Shown here: in pieces, positions 50,054 to 58,132 of the stretch
How positions within the stretch are numbered: the first letter of the stretch is position 1
How the letters are laid out: each line of letters starts with the position of its first letter
The notes under the pieces: model-generated
Told to the model about the DNA's origin: nothing
Database searches by the model: none
What the model saw: only the letters and a program-made list of their open reading frames with translations
From: JACDAN01 sp963847235
GTDB lineage: Bacteria > Actinomycetota > Thermoleophilia > Gaiellales > Gaiellaceae
Assembly: GCA_963847235.1 (NCBI GenBank)
Contig: CAWJYU010000011.1
Coordinates: 1-64,000, forward strand
Direction: 5' to 3'
DNA length: 64,000 nucleotides
Program-made: the position numbers and the translations under genes

Positions 50054-50416
50054 CTAGTCCCGCTCCACGACCGGGCGCACCTCGATCGAGCCGTACTCGG
50101 AAGCCGGGATCTTCGCGGCATAGGCGAGCGCGGTGTCGAGATCGGGGAGCTTCGTGTCGAAGAAGCCGCCGATCTGCTCCTTCGTCTCGGCAAAGGGGCC
50201 GTCCGTGATCTGGACCTCACCATCGCGCACGCGCACGGTCTTCGCGGTCCGGATGTCGTCGAGCTCTTTGCCGGCCATCTCCGGGTCGGCCGCCCCGAGC
50301 TCCTCGAAGAACGCGTACCACTTCGGCAGCGACTCCTCGCTCCGCTTTGCAGCCTCCTCCTCCGACATCTCGAACCAGGGCGCCTGGTCGCTGTAGATCA
50401 GCATCGCGTAGCGCAT
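50054..50416 (-). CDS. DGPF/YCII-domain protein 2
   Basis: 120 residues from ATG 50416 (MRYAMLIYSDQAPWFEMSEEE). The DGPF motif is present as ITDGPFAETKEQIGGFFD, followed by ALAYAAKIPASEYGSIEVRPV, the YCII-related ferredoxin-like fold. It lies between the first DGPF gene (1 base away) and the ECF42 sigma gene (2 bases away). DGPF proteins are the conserved partners of ECF42 sigma factors. Their activity is not established. Confidence 0.92.
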   Translation of the reverse strand: MRYAMLIYSDQAPWFEMSEEEAAKRSEESLPKWYAFFEELGAADPEMAGKELDDIRTAKTVRVRDGEVQITDGPFAETKEQIGGFFDTKLPDLDTALAYAAKIPASEYGSIEVRPVVERD

Positions 50417-50417
50417 C

Positions 50418-50762
50418 TCAGCTCTCCTCGCGAACGTAGACGGGGCGAACCTCGATCGCGCCGTGCTCTGCGGCCGGGATCTCAGCGGCCAGCTTGCAGG
50501 CGTCGTCGATCGAGTCGGCATCGAGGATGAAGAAGCCGCCGAGCGCCTCCTTGACCTCGGCGTACGGGCCGTCCGTGACCATCGAGTCGCCGTTCCGGAC
50601 CCGGACGGTCGTCGCGGTGTTCGTCTCCTGGAGCTCGGCGCCGCCGACGACCTCGGGCCGCTCCGAGAACTGCATGTAGCGCTGGTACACGGCCTGGCGC
50701 TCGTCGTCGCTCAACTCGTTCCAGCCGTTCTCGCTTGCGTGGATCAAAGCGAGGAATTCCAT
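50418..50762 (-). CDS. DGPF/YCII-domain protein 1
   Basis: 114 residues from ATG 50762, preceded by the strong AGGAGA Shine-Dalgarno sequence. The family motif reads VTDGPYAEVKEALGGFFI, with Tyr in place of the Phe of DGPF, followed by ACKLAAEIPAAEHGAIEVRPV. It is probably the first gene of the DGPF-DGPF-sigma operon. It is similar along its whole length to the next gene, so a tandem duplication is likely. Confidence 0.92.
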   Translation of the reverse strand: MEFLALIHASENGWNELSDDERQAVYQRYMQFSERPEVVGGAELQETNTATTVRVRNGDSMVTDGPYAEVKEALGGFFILDADSIDDACKLAAEIPAAEHGAIEVRPVYVREES

Positions 50763-50775
50763 CTGTCTCCTTTCC

Positions 50776-50922
50776 TCAGGCTGCCCGGAGCCTTGCCAGC
50801 ATCGTCTCATGGACGAGCAGCAGGTCGGGCTTCCCGAAGGGGTCGTGGTGGCGGAGCTCATCGGTGATCGCCCGCCTCTTCGCCGTCTCGCGCTCGACTA
50901 GGTTCCTCCGAAGGCGCCTCAC
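50776..50922 (-). CDS. Small Arg-rich protein with strong ribosome-binding site
   Basis: 48 residues from GTG 50922. A very good Shine-Dalgarno sequence, AAAGGAGG, sits about 6 bases upstream, the main reason to call it. The sequence is helical and basic at the start (RRLRRNLVERETAKRRAITDEL), then HHDPFGKPDLLLVHETMLARLRAA. No family is recognised. It lies between the helicase gene and the ECF42/DGPF operon on the same strand, 13 bases before the DGPF start, so it may be co-transcribed with either. Confidence 0.5.
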   Translation of the reverse strand: MRRLRRNLVERETAKRRAITDELRHHDPFGKPDLLLVHETMLARLRAA

Positions 50923-50969
50923 CGCCTCCTCCTTTCGTCGCTTGCACAGGAACGACGAACGGGCGGCGG

Positions 50970-53202
50970 CTAGATCGACAGCATCCGCTGAAGAAGTTCG
51001 AGCGCGCCGGCCTTGTCGAGCGGCTCGTTCAGGTTCCCGCATTTCGGCGACTGGACACAGGACGGGCAGCCGTGGTCGCATGGGCAGCCCTCCAACATTC
51101 GGGCGGTGTCGCCGACCCAGCCCTCGAAGACCTCGAACCCGCGCTCGTTGATCCCGACGCCGCCGGCGTGGCCGTCGTAGACGAAGATGGTCGGGCGCCC
51201 GGTCTGGAAGTGCAAGTTCGTCGAGAGCCCGCCGATGTCCCAGCGGTCGCACATCGCCCAGAGCGGCAGGATCGCGATCATCGCGTGCTCCGCGGCGTGA
51301 AGAGAGCCGAGTAGGCGCGTGATGTCCGTCATCCCCTCGAGCATCGCGTCCTCGGGGACGAACCAGATCGCCTCCGTGTCGAACTCCGTCTCCGGGAGGT
51401 CGAGCGGAAGGGTCTCGATCGTCTCGCCGTCGCCGATCCGCTTCCGCTGGTAGGCGACGACCTGCTCGGTGACGACGACGCGGCCGAAGGAGAGGTCGAC
51501 GCCCAGCCGCCGCTCTTCGCGGAGCGGCTCGACGATCGCGGTCATCGTGTCCTTCTTCGCCTGGGTGTACTCGTCGCCCGAGTACGGCTCGACGAGGGCG
51601 GTGCGGTTCTCCAGGTCGAGCTCCGCGACGCGGTACGACTCGCCGAGGTGGAGGTAGACGGCGCCCTGGTGGACTGTGGAGTACGCGCGCTCCCGCTCGA
51701 CGAGGCCCGAGGAGCGTCCCCGTCGAGAGGTCGACGACGGTGAAGGAGTCCGGCGTTGCCGAGCGGAGGCCGAAGCGGCCGGCCGGGTAGTCCCGTCCTG
51801 CCCAGACGAAGCCGCCGTCCTTGCGGCGGAGATCCGGGAGCTGCGCCGCGCGCTCGAGCGCCTCGGGGCCGAGGGTCTCGGCGTCCTTCTCGTCGAGCGG
51901 CGCCTCGAAGGCGGCCGAGCGGACATGGCCGTCGAGGACACGTGGGTTCGCGTGGTCGAGGATCGCCGCCTCGACCCGCCGGTCGAGCAGTGACTCCGGG
52001 TCGCGCATGAAGAACTGGTCGAGGGCGTCCTCCGTGGCGACCATGGCGGCGAGCCCGTGGCCCCGGCGCCCGGCGCGGCCCCACTGCTGCTTGAGGCTCG
52101 CGACGGTTCCCGGGAAGCCGACGCAGATGACCGCGTCGAGGAGGCCGACGTCGATCCCGAGCTCGAGCGCGTTCGTCGCGCTGACCCCGAGCAGGTCGCC
52201 GTCGACGAGCCGGCGCTCGATCTGGCGGCGCTGGGCGGGCGTGTAGCCGGCCCGGTACGGGGAGAGTCGGGTGGCGTCGCCGAGCCGCTGGGCGGTGAAG
52301 CGGTGGACGAGCTCCGCGGACTTGCGGCTCTTGGCGAAGCAGAGCGTCCTGACGCCTCTCTCGACGAGCGAGGCCATCAGCCGGGATGCCTCGCCGAGGG
52401 CACTCGCGCGGAGCCCGAGCTCCTCGTCGGTGAGCGGTGGGTTCCAGAGCAGGATCGTCCGGTCCGCCTTCGGGGCGCCGTCGTGCTCGATCGTCGTCGC
52501 CTCCACGCCGATGAGCCGCTGGGCGAGCTCTCCGGGGTTCGCGATCGTCGCCGAGGCAAGGAGAAACTGCGGATCGGCGCCGTAGATCCGCGCCAGGCGA
52601 CGGAGCCGGCGAAGGACGTTCCCGACGTGTGAGCCGAAGACGCCGCGGTAGACGTGCGCCTCGTCCACGACGACGTAGCGGAGGTTGTGGAGCACGTCGC
52701 CCCACCGGTCGTGGTGAGGAAGGACGCCGACGTGGAGCATGTCGGGGTTGGTCAGGATCAGGTTCGACCACTTGCGGATCTGCCAGCGGCGGCTCGACTC
52801 GGTGTCGCCGTCGTAGATCGCGGGCTTGATCGCCGGCGGCTTCAGCTCCGTGAGCGATCTGATCTGGTCCTGTGCGAGCGCCTTGGTCGGGTAGAGGTAG
52901 AGCGCGCGGGTCTTGGGCTCGCGGGCGAGGGCGTCGAGAACCGGCAGATTGAAGGCGAGCGTCTTGCCGGACGCCGTGCCGGTGGCGACGACGAGATGCT
53001 CTCCGCGCTGGGCCGCGTCCCACGCGTCGGCCTGGTGCGTGAAGAGCTGCTCGATCCCGCGCGCTGCGAGCGCGTCGGCGACCTTCGGGTGGAGGCCTTC
53101 AGGGAGGGGTGCGAACCGGGGTCGGCGAGCAGGCTCGCCGCCGACGTACGCGACCTCCTCGCCCTCCAGGAGGTCGCTCCAGAGATCGGCCGCAACGCTC
53201 AT
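50970..53202 (-). pseudogene. DEAD/DEAH-box helicase with DUF1998 domain (YprA/MrfA type), one +1 frameshift
   Basis: From ATG 53202: FTHQADAWDAAQRGEHLVVATGTASGKTLAFNLP (Q motif and Walker A), YVVVDEAHVYRGVFGSHV (motif II), LASATIANP, ATNALELGIDVGLLDAVICVGFPG and QQWGRAGRRG (motif VI). The other frame carries the C-terminal DUF1998 part with the four-Cys cluster CPCDHGCPSCVQSPKCGN. The frames meet at about 51704; dropping one C from GGGCC gives LSTGTLLGLVERERAYSTVHQGAVYLHLG. Length is 3n+1. MrfA-type helicases unwind 3'-5' in repair of mitomycin-type lesions. Start and upstream methyltransferase stop overlap (ATGA). Confidence 0.85.
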
Positions 53203-53861
53203 CGGCGGGCCACGAGGGCGACGAGGTACGGGTAGTCGTCCTCTCCGTCCTCCTCGAAGTGCTCGACCCGGAGACCGGCCGACGCGAATGCGGACACGAA
53301 TTCGCCCAGCGGGACATGCGAGGCGCCAACGCGTGCGCGAAGCCCGTCGGGGTTGAAGACGCCGGGCGCGTCGTCGTCGTAGCGTCGGCCCGGCCGGTAG
53401 CCGGGATGGAGCTCCGGCACGCCTCGGGCGAAGCGGAACAGCGCGTGGGGCCCGACGAAGCACGGGTGCCCACCCACGTAGACGAACGGGCCGCCGGGCT
53501 TGAGCACCCGCGCAACCTCCTGCACTGCTCCGGCGAAGTCGTCCAGATCGGTATGCGTCCAGAGCGAGACAGCGGCGTCGAAGGTCGCGTCTTCGAACGG
53601 CAGCGACGAGGCATCGGCGTGGACGACGTCCAGGCCCCGCTCGCGGGCTCGGCGCAGCATGTCCTCCGAGGCGTCCACGCCGATGACCTCCCAGTCCTGC
53701 TCGCGGAAGGCGACCGTGTGCGCGCCCGTACCGCAGCCGAGGTCGAGCAACGCTCCGGGCCCGGGGCCGAGCAGGCGAACGGCCGCGGCGCGTCCTGGGT
53801 CGTGGCTGTCGCCGAGGAACTCGGTGTCGTACCAGTCGGCGATCCCGTCGTATCGAGCCAT
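53199..53861 (-). CDS. Class I SAM-dependent methyltransferase
   Basis: 220 residues from ATG 53861. It opens YDGIADWYDTEFLGD, with motif I ALLDLGCGTGAHTVAF, motif II VIGVDASEDML, motif IV DAAVSLWTHTDLDDFAGAVQEVARVLKPGGPFVYVG. The Methyltransf_11/25 pattern suggests a small-molecule substrate, which I cannot define. It overlaps the downstream helicase start (ATGA). Its 5' end faces the NHL-repeat gene across a 60-base gap that contains the inverted repeat GCCTGGA-ACC-TCCAGGC (53881-53897). Confidence 0.85.
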   Translation of the reverse strand: MARYDGIADWYDTEFLGDSHDPGRAAAVRLLGPGPGALLDLGCGTGAHTVAFREQDWEVIGVDASEDMLRRARERGLDVVHADASSLPFEDATFDAAVSLWTHTDLDDFAGAVQEVARVLKPGGPFVYVGGHPCFVGPHALFRFARGVPELHPGYRPGRRYDDDAPGVFNPDGLRARVGASHVPLGEFVSAFASAGLRVEHFEEDGEDDYPYLVALVARR

Positions 53862-53921
53862 CGTTCGATGCTAGCCCGGTGCCTGGAACCTCCAGGCCGC
53901 GGTCGGTGTAGAGGATCGAAT

Positions 53922-55091
53922 ATGTGGATCCGGGTCGGGGTCATCCTCGCTGCACTTGCCGTTGTCGCCGGCGGCTCCGCCTCGACGGCGCAGAGCCCCA
54001 GGATCTCGCTGACCTCGCCTCGCTCCGGCCTCACGGCCGGTCGGCCATGGACGGCGGTGGTGCGCGTCCGCGGTGCGCGCCCGGCTCGCCTAGCGCTGAC
54101 GGCAACGCTTGGACGCCGGCGCGTGGCGGCGTCGGCTCGAAGATGGCGCCGTGACCGCTACCGGGCCCGTCTCGTCTTCCCCGCGCCGGGCCGCTGGCGC
54201 CTTGGCGCCCAGATCGGCCGGAAGCGTGTCCGGCTTGGCACCGTCACGGTCCGGGCGGCGATCCGCCCGCCCCTCGTGCTCGTCGCTCCGACCGACGCTG
54301 TCCTCGAGCCGAACGGATCGATCCTGGTCGCCGAGAGCGGGCAGTCGCGCCTCGCCCGAATCGATCCGACCACGGGCCGCGACACGCTCGTCGCGCGGAT
54401 CGTCCAGCCGTTCGGCGTCGTGCTGACGCCTTCGGGCGTTCTCTACTCCACGTCCGAGAGCAGGGTCGTCCGGGTCGAGAGCGGCGGCTCGACCACCACG
54501 CTCGCCGACGCCGGTGAGGATGTCGGGCCGCTCGCGCTCGACTCGTCCGGAAATCTGTACTTCAGCACCGTCTCCCGAATCTTCCGCATCGAGAGCGGCA
54601 CGGGCGCGGTGACGCACTACGCGGGCACCGGGATTCGAGGAAGCCGGGGGGATGGGGGGGCCGCACTGGCGGCGGAGCTCGACGCTCCACACGGCCTCGT
54701 TGTCGGGCCCGATGGAGCGCTCTACGTTGCGGACACGGGGAACCACCGCGTTCGTCGCATCGATCCGGCCACGCGTGTGATCACCGCTTTCGCGGCTGCC
54801 GTCGCCCCGGCTGGTCTGGCATTCGGCCCGGGTGGCGTTCTGTACGTCGCCGAGCGGGACGGCCAGCGCGTGTCCCGGATCGACCCCACCGGGACGAAGA
54901 CCGTCGTCGCTGGGACCGGTGTGAGGGGTGGGAGCGGTGACGGCGGTGCCGCAGTCGCGGCGCAGGTCGACGAGCCGTTCGACGTGGTGCCGGCACCCGG
55001 CGGCGAGCTGTTCGTCGTCGAGAGCAGTGTGTCGGGCGGCATCCGCCATATCGACGCGTCGGGCGTCATTCGAACGATCCGCCGCCGCTAG
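53922..55091 (+). CDS. Secreted NHL/beta-propeller repeat protein
   Basis: 389 residues from ATG, with AGAGGA about 7 bases upstream. A signal peptide (MWIRVGVILAALAVVAGGSAST) is followed by a basic Ig-like segment (about 30-105), then a beta-propeller built of NHL-type blades: GLVVGPDGALYVADTGNHRVRRIDP is the clearest, with related units PFGVVLTPSGVLYSTSESRVVRV, AGLAFGPGGVLYVAERDGQRVSRIDP and VPAPGGELFVVE. The repeat YAGTGIRGSRGDGGAA / VAGTGVRGGSGDGGAA is typical of extracellular NHL proteins. Function unknown; probably binding outside the cell. Confidence 0.82.
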   Translation: MWIRVGVILAALAVVAGGSASTAQSPRISLTSPRSGLTAGRPWTAVVRVRGARPARLALTATLGRRRVAASARRWRRDRYRARLVFPAPGRWRLGAQIGRKRVRLGTVTVRAAIRPPLVLVAPTDAVLEPNGSILVAESGQSRLARIDPTTGRDTLVARIVQPFGVVLTPSGVLYSTSESRVVRVESGGSTTTLADAGEDVGPLALDSSGNLYFSTVSRIFRIESGTGAVTHYAGTGIRGSRGDGGAALAAELDAPHGLVVGPDGALYVADTGNHRVRRIDPATRVITAFAAAVAPAGLAFGPGGVLYVAERDGQRVSRIDPTGTKTVVAGTGVRGGSGDGGAAVAAQVDEPFDVVPAPGGELFVVESSVSGGIRHIDASGVIRTIRRR

Positions 55092-55095
55092 AATT

Positions 55096-55174
55096 CTGTC
55101 ACCGGGGTGCCGCGTGGGCGGCTGAGATCACACCCGTCGAACCTGATCCGGGTCATGCCGGCGGAGGGAGACAG
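55096..55174 (+). ncRNA. TPP riboswitch (THI element)
   Basis: Conserved aptamer parts are present: GGGGTGCC, then GGCTGAGATCACACCCG, CGAACCTGATCCGGGTCATGCC and GGCGGAGGGA. P1 is CTGTC (55096-55100) with GACAG (55170-55174). The aptamer ends one base before the TTG start of thiD, and its own 3' GGAGGGAG doubles as the Shine-Dalgarno sequence, so TPP binding should block translation directly. Confidence 0.96.
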
Positions 55175-56008
55175 TTGGTTCCTCGTTGTTTGACGATCGC
55201 AGGGTCCGATTCCGGCGGCGGCGCCGGGATCCAGGCCGACCTGAAGGCGTTCGCGGCCGCCGGCTGTCACGGGATGACGGCGATCGTCGCGCTGACCGCA
55301 CAGAGCACGGTGGGCGTCTCGGCGGTGCACGAGCTGCCGCCTGAGTTCGTCCGTGCCCAACTCGAGGCGGTCTTCGACGACATCGGCGTCGACGCGGCGA
55401 AGACGGGAATGCTCTTCTCCGCCGAGCTGATCCGGACCGTGGCGAACTTCCTCGCCGACCAGTCCGCCCCGCTCGTCGTGGATCCGGTCATGGTCGCAAG
55501 CAGCGGCGCGAAGCTCCTCCAGGATGACGCGGTCGACGAGCTCGTGACGCGGCTGTTCCCTCTCGCGACGGTCGTGACGCCGAATTGGCACGAAGCACAG
55601 GTCCTCGCGAGCCGGGTCCGAGGGACAGTCCCTCGCGAGCCGCGTGCGCTCGCGGAGGCAATCGTCGAACGAGGAGCTCCAGCCGTCGTCGTCACCGGGG
55701 GACACGGACCGGAGCCAATCGACCACCTCTACGACGGCGAGCGTCACGTCGAGATCCCGGTCGAGCGACACGACGTCCCTGCAACGCACGGTGCCGGTTG
55801 CACGCATTCCGCCACGCTCGCGGCGCTTCTCGCTCGCGGGCAGTCACTCGTGGAGGCGAGCCGCGGCGCGGCCGCCGCGGCCGCCTCCTCCGTTCGGAAC
55901 GGTCTCACCGAGATCGGTGCAGGCGACGGGCCCGTCGACGTCCTCAACGTGAAGGAGCGCGATGGCGATCTCGCCCGGAGCGACGCTGCGCACGCTGCGC
56001 GAGCGTAA
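55175..56008 (+). CDS. thiD: Hydroxymethylpyrimidine/phosphomethylpyrimidine kinase
   Basis: 277 residues from TTG 55175, right after the riboswitch. Motifs: LTIAGSDSGGGAGIQADLKAFAAAGCHGMTAIVALTAQST (substrate pocket), VVDPVMVASSGAKLL, VVTPNWHEA and the ribokinase-fold active site THGAGCTHSATLAALLARG (GAGCT). It phosphorylates HMP twice for thiamine synthesis. A C-terminal stretch of about 15 residues overlaps thiM by 47 bases. Confidence 0.96.
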   Translation: MVPRCLTIAGSDSGGGAGIQADLKAFAAAGCHGMTAIVALTAQSTVGVSAVHELPPEFVRAQLEAVFDDIGVDAAKTGMLFSAELIRTVANFLADQSAPLVVDPVMVASSGAKLLQDDAVDELVTRLFPLATVVTPNWHEAQVLASRVRGTVPREPRALAEAIVERGAPAVVVTGGHGPEPIDHLYDGERHVEIPVERHDVPATHGAGCTHSATLAALLARGQSLVEASRGAAAAAASSVRNGLTEIGAGDGPVDVLNVKERDGDLARSDAAHAARA

Positions 56009-56750
56009 GCCGCTCGTCCACCAGATCACGAACTACGTCGTCATGAACGAGACGGCGAACGCGACACTCGCGCTCGGCGCGCTCCCGGTGATGGCGCACG
56101 CGCCGCAGGAGGTCGCGGAGATGGCCGCGAACGCCGGCGCGCTCGTGCTCAACATCGGGACGCTGTCGGAGCACTGGGTCGAGGCGATGCTCCTCGCAGG
56201 CAGGGCGGCGCAGGGCCCGATCGTTCTCGACCCCGTCGGAGCCGGCGCGACCCGCTATCGCACCGAGACCGCCAAGCGGCTCCTCGATCAGCTCGACATC
56301 ACCGTCGTCCGAGGCAATGCAGCCGAGCTTGCGACCCTCGCCGGTCGAGAGGCCCAGATTCGCGGCGTGGAGTCGATCGGCGCCGAGGGCTCCGCCGCCG
56401 ACCTTGCGCGCGAGGCTTCGCGAGCGCTCGGCGCCATCGTTTCCGTCACGGGGCCAACCGACCATGTCTCTGACGGTAAGCGTGTGATTGCGATCTCGAA
56501 CGGGCACGAGTTGCTCGGAACGGTGAGTGGGACGGGGTGCATGTCCACGGCGGTGACCGGCTCGTTCCTGGCAGCCAAGCCAGAGGAGCCGCTCGAGGCG
56601 GCGGCCGAGGCCCTCGCCGCATTCGGCGTGGCCGGGGAGGATGCGGCGCGCGGCGCGCAGGGCCCCGGCACGTTCCACGCGCGGCTCTACGACGCGCTCT
56701 ACAACCTCGATCCGGACACGCTGGATGGCCGCGCGAAGGTGACGGAATGA
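55962..56750 (+). CDS. thiM: Hydroxyethylthiazole kinase
   Basis: 262 residues from ATG 55962, with AAGGAG 5 bases upstream, inside the end of thiD. Motifs: PLVHQITNYVVMNETANATLALGALPVMAHAPQEV, IVLDPVGAGATRYRTETA and the catalytic GTVSGTGCMSTAVTGSF. It salvages the thiazole moiety by phosphorylation. Its presence with thiD/thiE and no thiC/thiG in the cluster points to salvage, although the de novo genes may be elsewhere. Stop overlaps thiE (ATGA). Confidence 0.96.
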   Translation: MAISPGATLRTLRERKPLVHQITNYVVMNETANATLALGALPVMAHAPQEVAEMAANAGALVLNIGTLSEHWVEAMLLAGRAAQGPIVLDPVGAGATRYRTETAKRLLDQLDITVVRGNAAELATLAGREAQIRGVESIGAEGSAADLAREASRALGAIVSVTGPTDHVSDGKRVIAISNGHELLGTVSGTGCMSTAVTGSFLAAKPEEPLEAAAEALAAFGVAGEDAARGAQGPGTFHARLYDALYNLDPDTLDGRAKVTE

Positions 56751-57298
56751 AGCTCCACGCGATCGTCGACGATCTCGACACTGCCAAGATCGCCCTCGAA
56801 GGCGGCGCCTCCGTGCTCCAGCTGAGGCTCAAGGGTGCGACCACGGAGGAGCTCATCGACCGGGGCGCGCCCTTCCGCCTCCTCTGCACGCAGTACGAGG
56901 TCACGTTCGTCGTCAACGACGACGTCCAGGCGGCCCTCGCGCTGCTCGCCGACGGCGTCCACCTGGGGCGGGACGACGAGGGCAGCGAGCTCGCCGTCGA
57001 GGCCGGGATGATGCTCGGGCGCTCGGCGGCCGATCCGGCGGAGGCGAAGGAGGCGGAGCTCGCAGGCGCCGGGTATATCGGCGCCGGCCCGGTCTGGGCC
57101 TCGCCCAGCAAGCCGGACGGCGACCCCCCGATCGGGCTCGACGGGCTCCGCGCGATCAGCGACGCGGTTCAGATCCCGGTGATCGCCATCGGCGGCATCG
57201 ACGCGTCGAATGCGCGCGACTGCGTTGCCGCGGGCGCGTTCGGCGTCGCGGTCATCCGCGCCGCCAGCCAGGCCGCCGAGCTCAGTGCGGCTCTCTGA
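56747..57298 (+). CDS. thiE: Thiamine-phosphate synthase
   Basis: 183 residues from ATG 56747. It has the ThiE TIM barrel: VLQLRLKGATTEELIDRGAPFRLLCTQYEVTFVVNDDVQAALALLADGVHLGRDD, then GAGYIGAGPVWASPSKPDGDPPIGLDGLR and IPVIAIGGIDASNARDCVAAGAFGVAVIRA. It joins HMP-PP and thiazole phosphate. It overlaps thiM by 4 bases and thiL by 14 bases. Confidence 0.95.
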   Translation: MKLHAIVDDLDTAKIALEGGASVLQLRLKGATTEELIDRGAPFRLLCTQYEVTFVVNDDVQAALALLADGVHLGRDDEGSELAVEAGMMLGRSAADPAEAKEAELAGAGYIGAGPVWASPSKPDGDPPIGLDGLRAISDAVQIPVIAIGGIDASNARDCVAAGAFGVAVIRAASQAAELSAAL

Positions 57299-58100
57299 CC
57301 TCGGCGAGCTCGGCTTCCTCGCCGAGCTGGAGCGCCGCGGCCTTGCCCGCGCAATCGAGCACGATGCCGCGCAGGTCGACGGCGTGGTCGTCACCCAGGA
57401 CGCGCTCGTGGAGGGCGTGCACTTTCGCCGCGACTGGATCTCCTTTCGTGACCTCGGATATCGCGCTGCGGCCGTCAACCTGAGCGACCTGGCCGCCTCG
57501 GGCGCCCAGCCCTCGGGCCTCGTAGTCTCGCTCGGTGCGCCGCCGGACACACGCGTGGACGACCTGCTCGAGCTGTACGAGGGGATCGCGGAGACCGGCG
57601 TCCCGGTCGTGGGCGGCGACACGACCCGGGCCGACATCCTCGTCCTCTCCGTGACTGCGCTCGGCCGGTCCGAGCGCGTCCCGGGCCGTGCAGGCGCCCA
57701 GCCGGGAGACCTGCTGGTCGTGACCGGCCTCCTCGGCGCCGCCGGCGCAGCGTTCCGCGACCAGCGCTATGTCCGGCCACCCCTCCGGCTCGAGGAAGGG
57801 CGCCGCCTCGCGCAGACGGCACACGCCATGCTGGACATCTCCGACGGGATTGCCCGCGACGCCGGGCACATCGCGCACCGTTCGGGGGTCCGCTGCGTGA
57901 TCGAGCTCGATCGGGTCCCGCTCGCCGAGGGCGCCACGATCGACGACCTCGGCTTCGGCGAGGACTTCGAGCTTCTCGCAGCCCTCCCCGAGCCGGACTT
58001 CCACGTCGTCGGCCGCTGCGAGGAAGGCGAGGGTGTCGAACTCCTTCGAGACGGTGAGCTGGTCACGCTGAAAGGCTGGGACCACTTCCAAACCACCTAG
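57285..58100 (+). CDS. thiL: Thiamine-monophosphate kinase
   Basis: 271 residues from GTG 57285. It is somewhat short for the family (about 300-330). PurM-like motifs: DGVVVTQDALVEGVHFRRDWISFRDLGYRAAAVNLSDLAASGAQPSG, VVGGDTTRADILVLSVTALG, and the C-terminal HAMLDISDGIARDAGHIAHRSGVRCVIELDRVP with GEDFELLAALP. It makes thiamine diphosphate, the ligand of the upstream riboswitch, closing a feedback loop. Last gene of the thi operon. Confidence 0.94.
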   Translation: MRLSDLGELGFLAELERRGLARAIEHDAAQVDGVVVTQDALVEGVHFRRDWISFRDLGYRAAAVNLSDLAASGAQPSGLVVSLGAPPDTRVDDLLELYEGIAETGVPVVGGDTTRADILVLSVTALGRSERVPGRAGAQPGDLLVVTGLLGAAGAAFRDQRYVRPPLRLEEGRRLAQTAHAMLDISDGIARDAGHIAHRSGVRCVIELDRVPLAEGATIDDLGFGEDFELLAALPEPDFHVVGRCEEGEGVELLRDGELVTLKGWDHFQTT

Positions 58101-58132
58101 CGCCAAGGGGCGTACCGTGCTAACGGTTCCCC

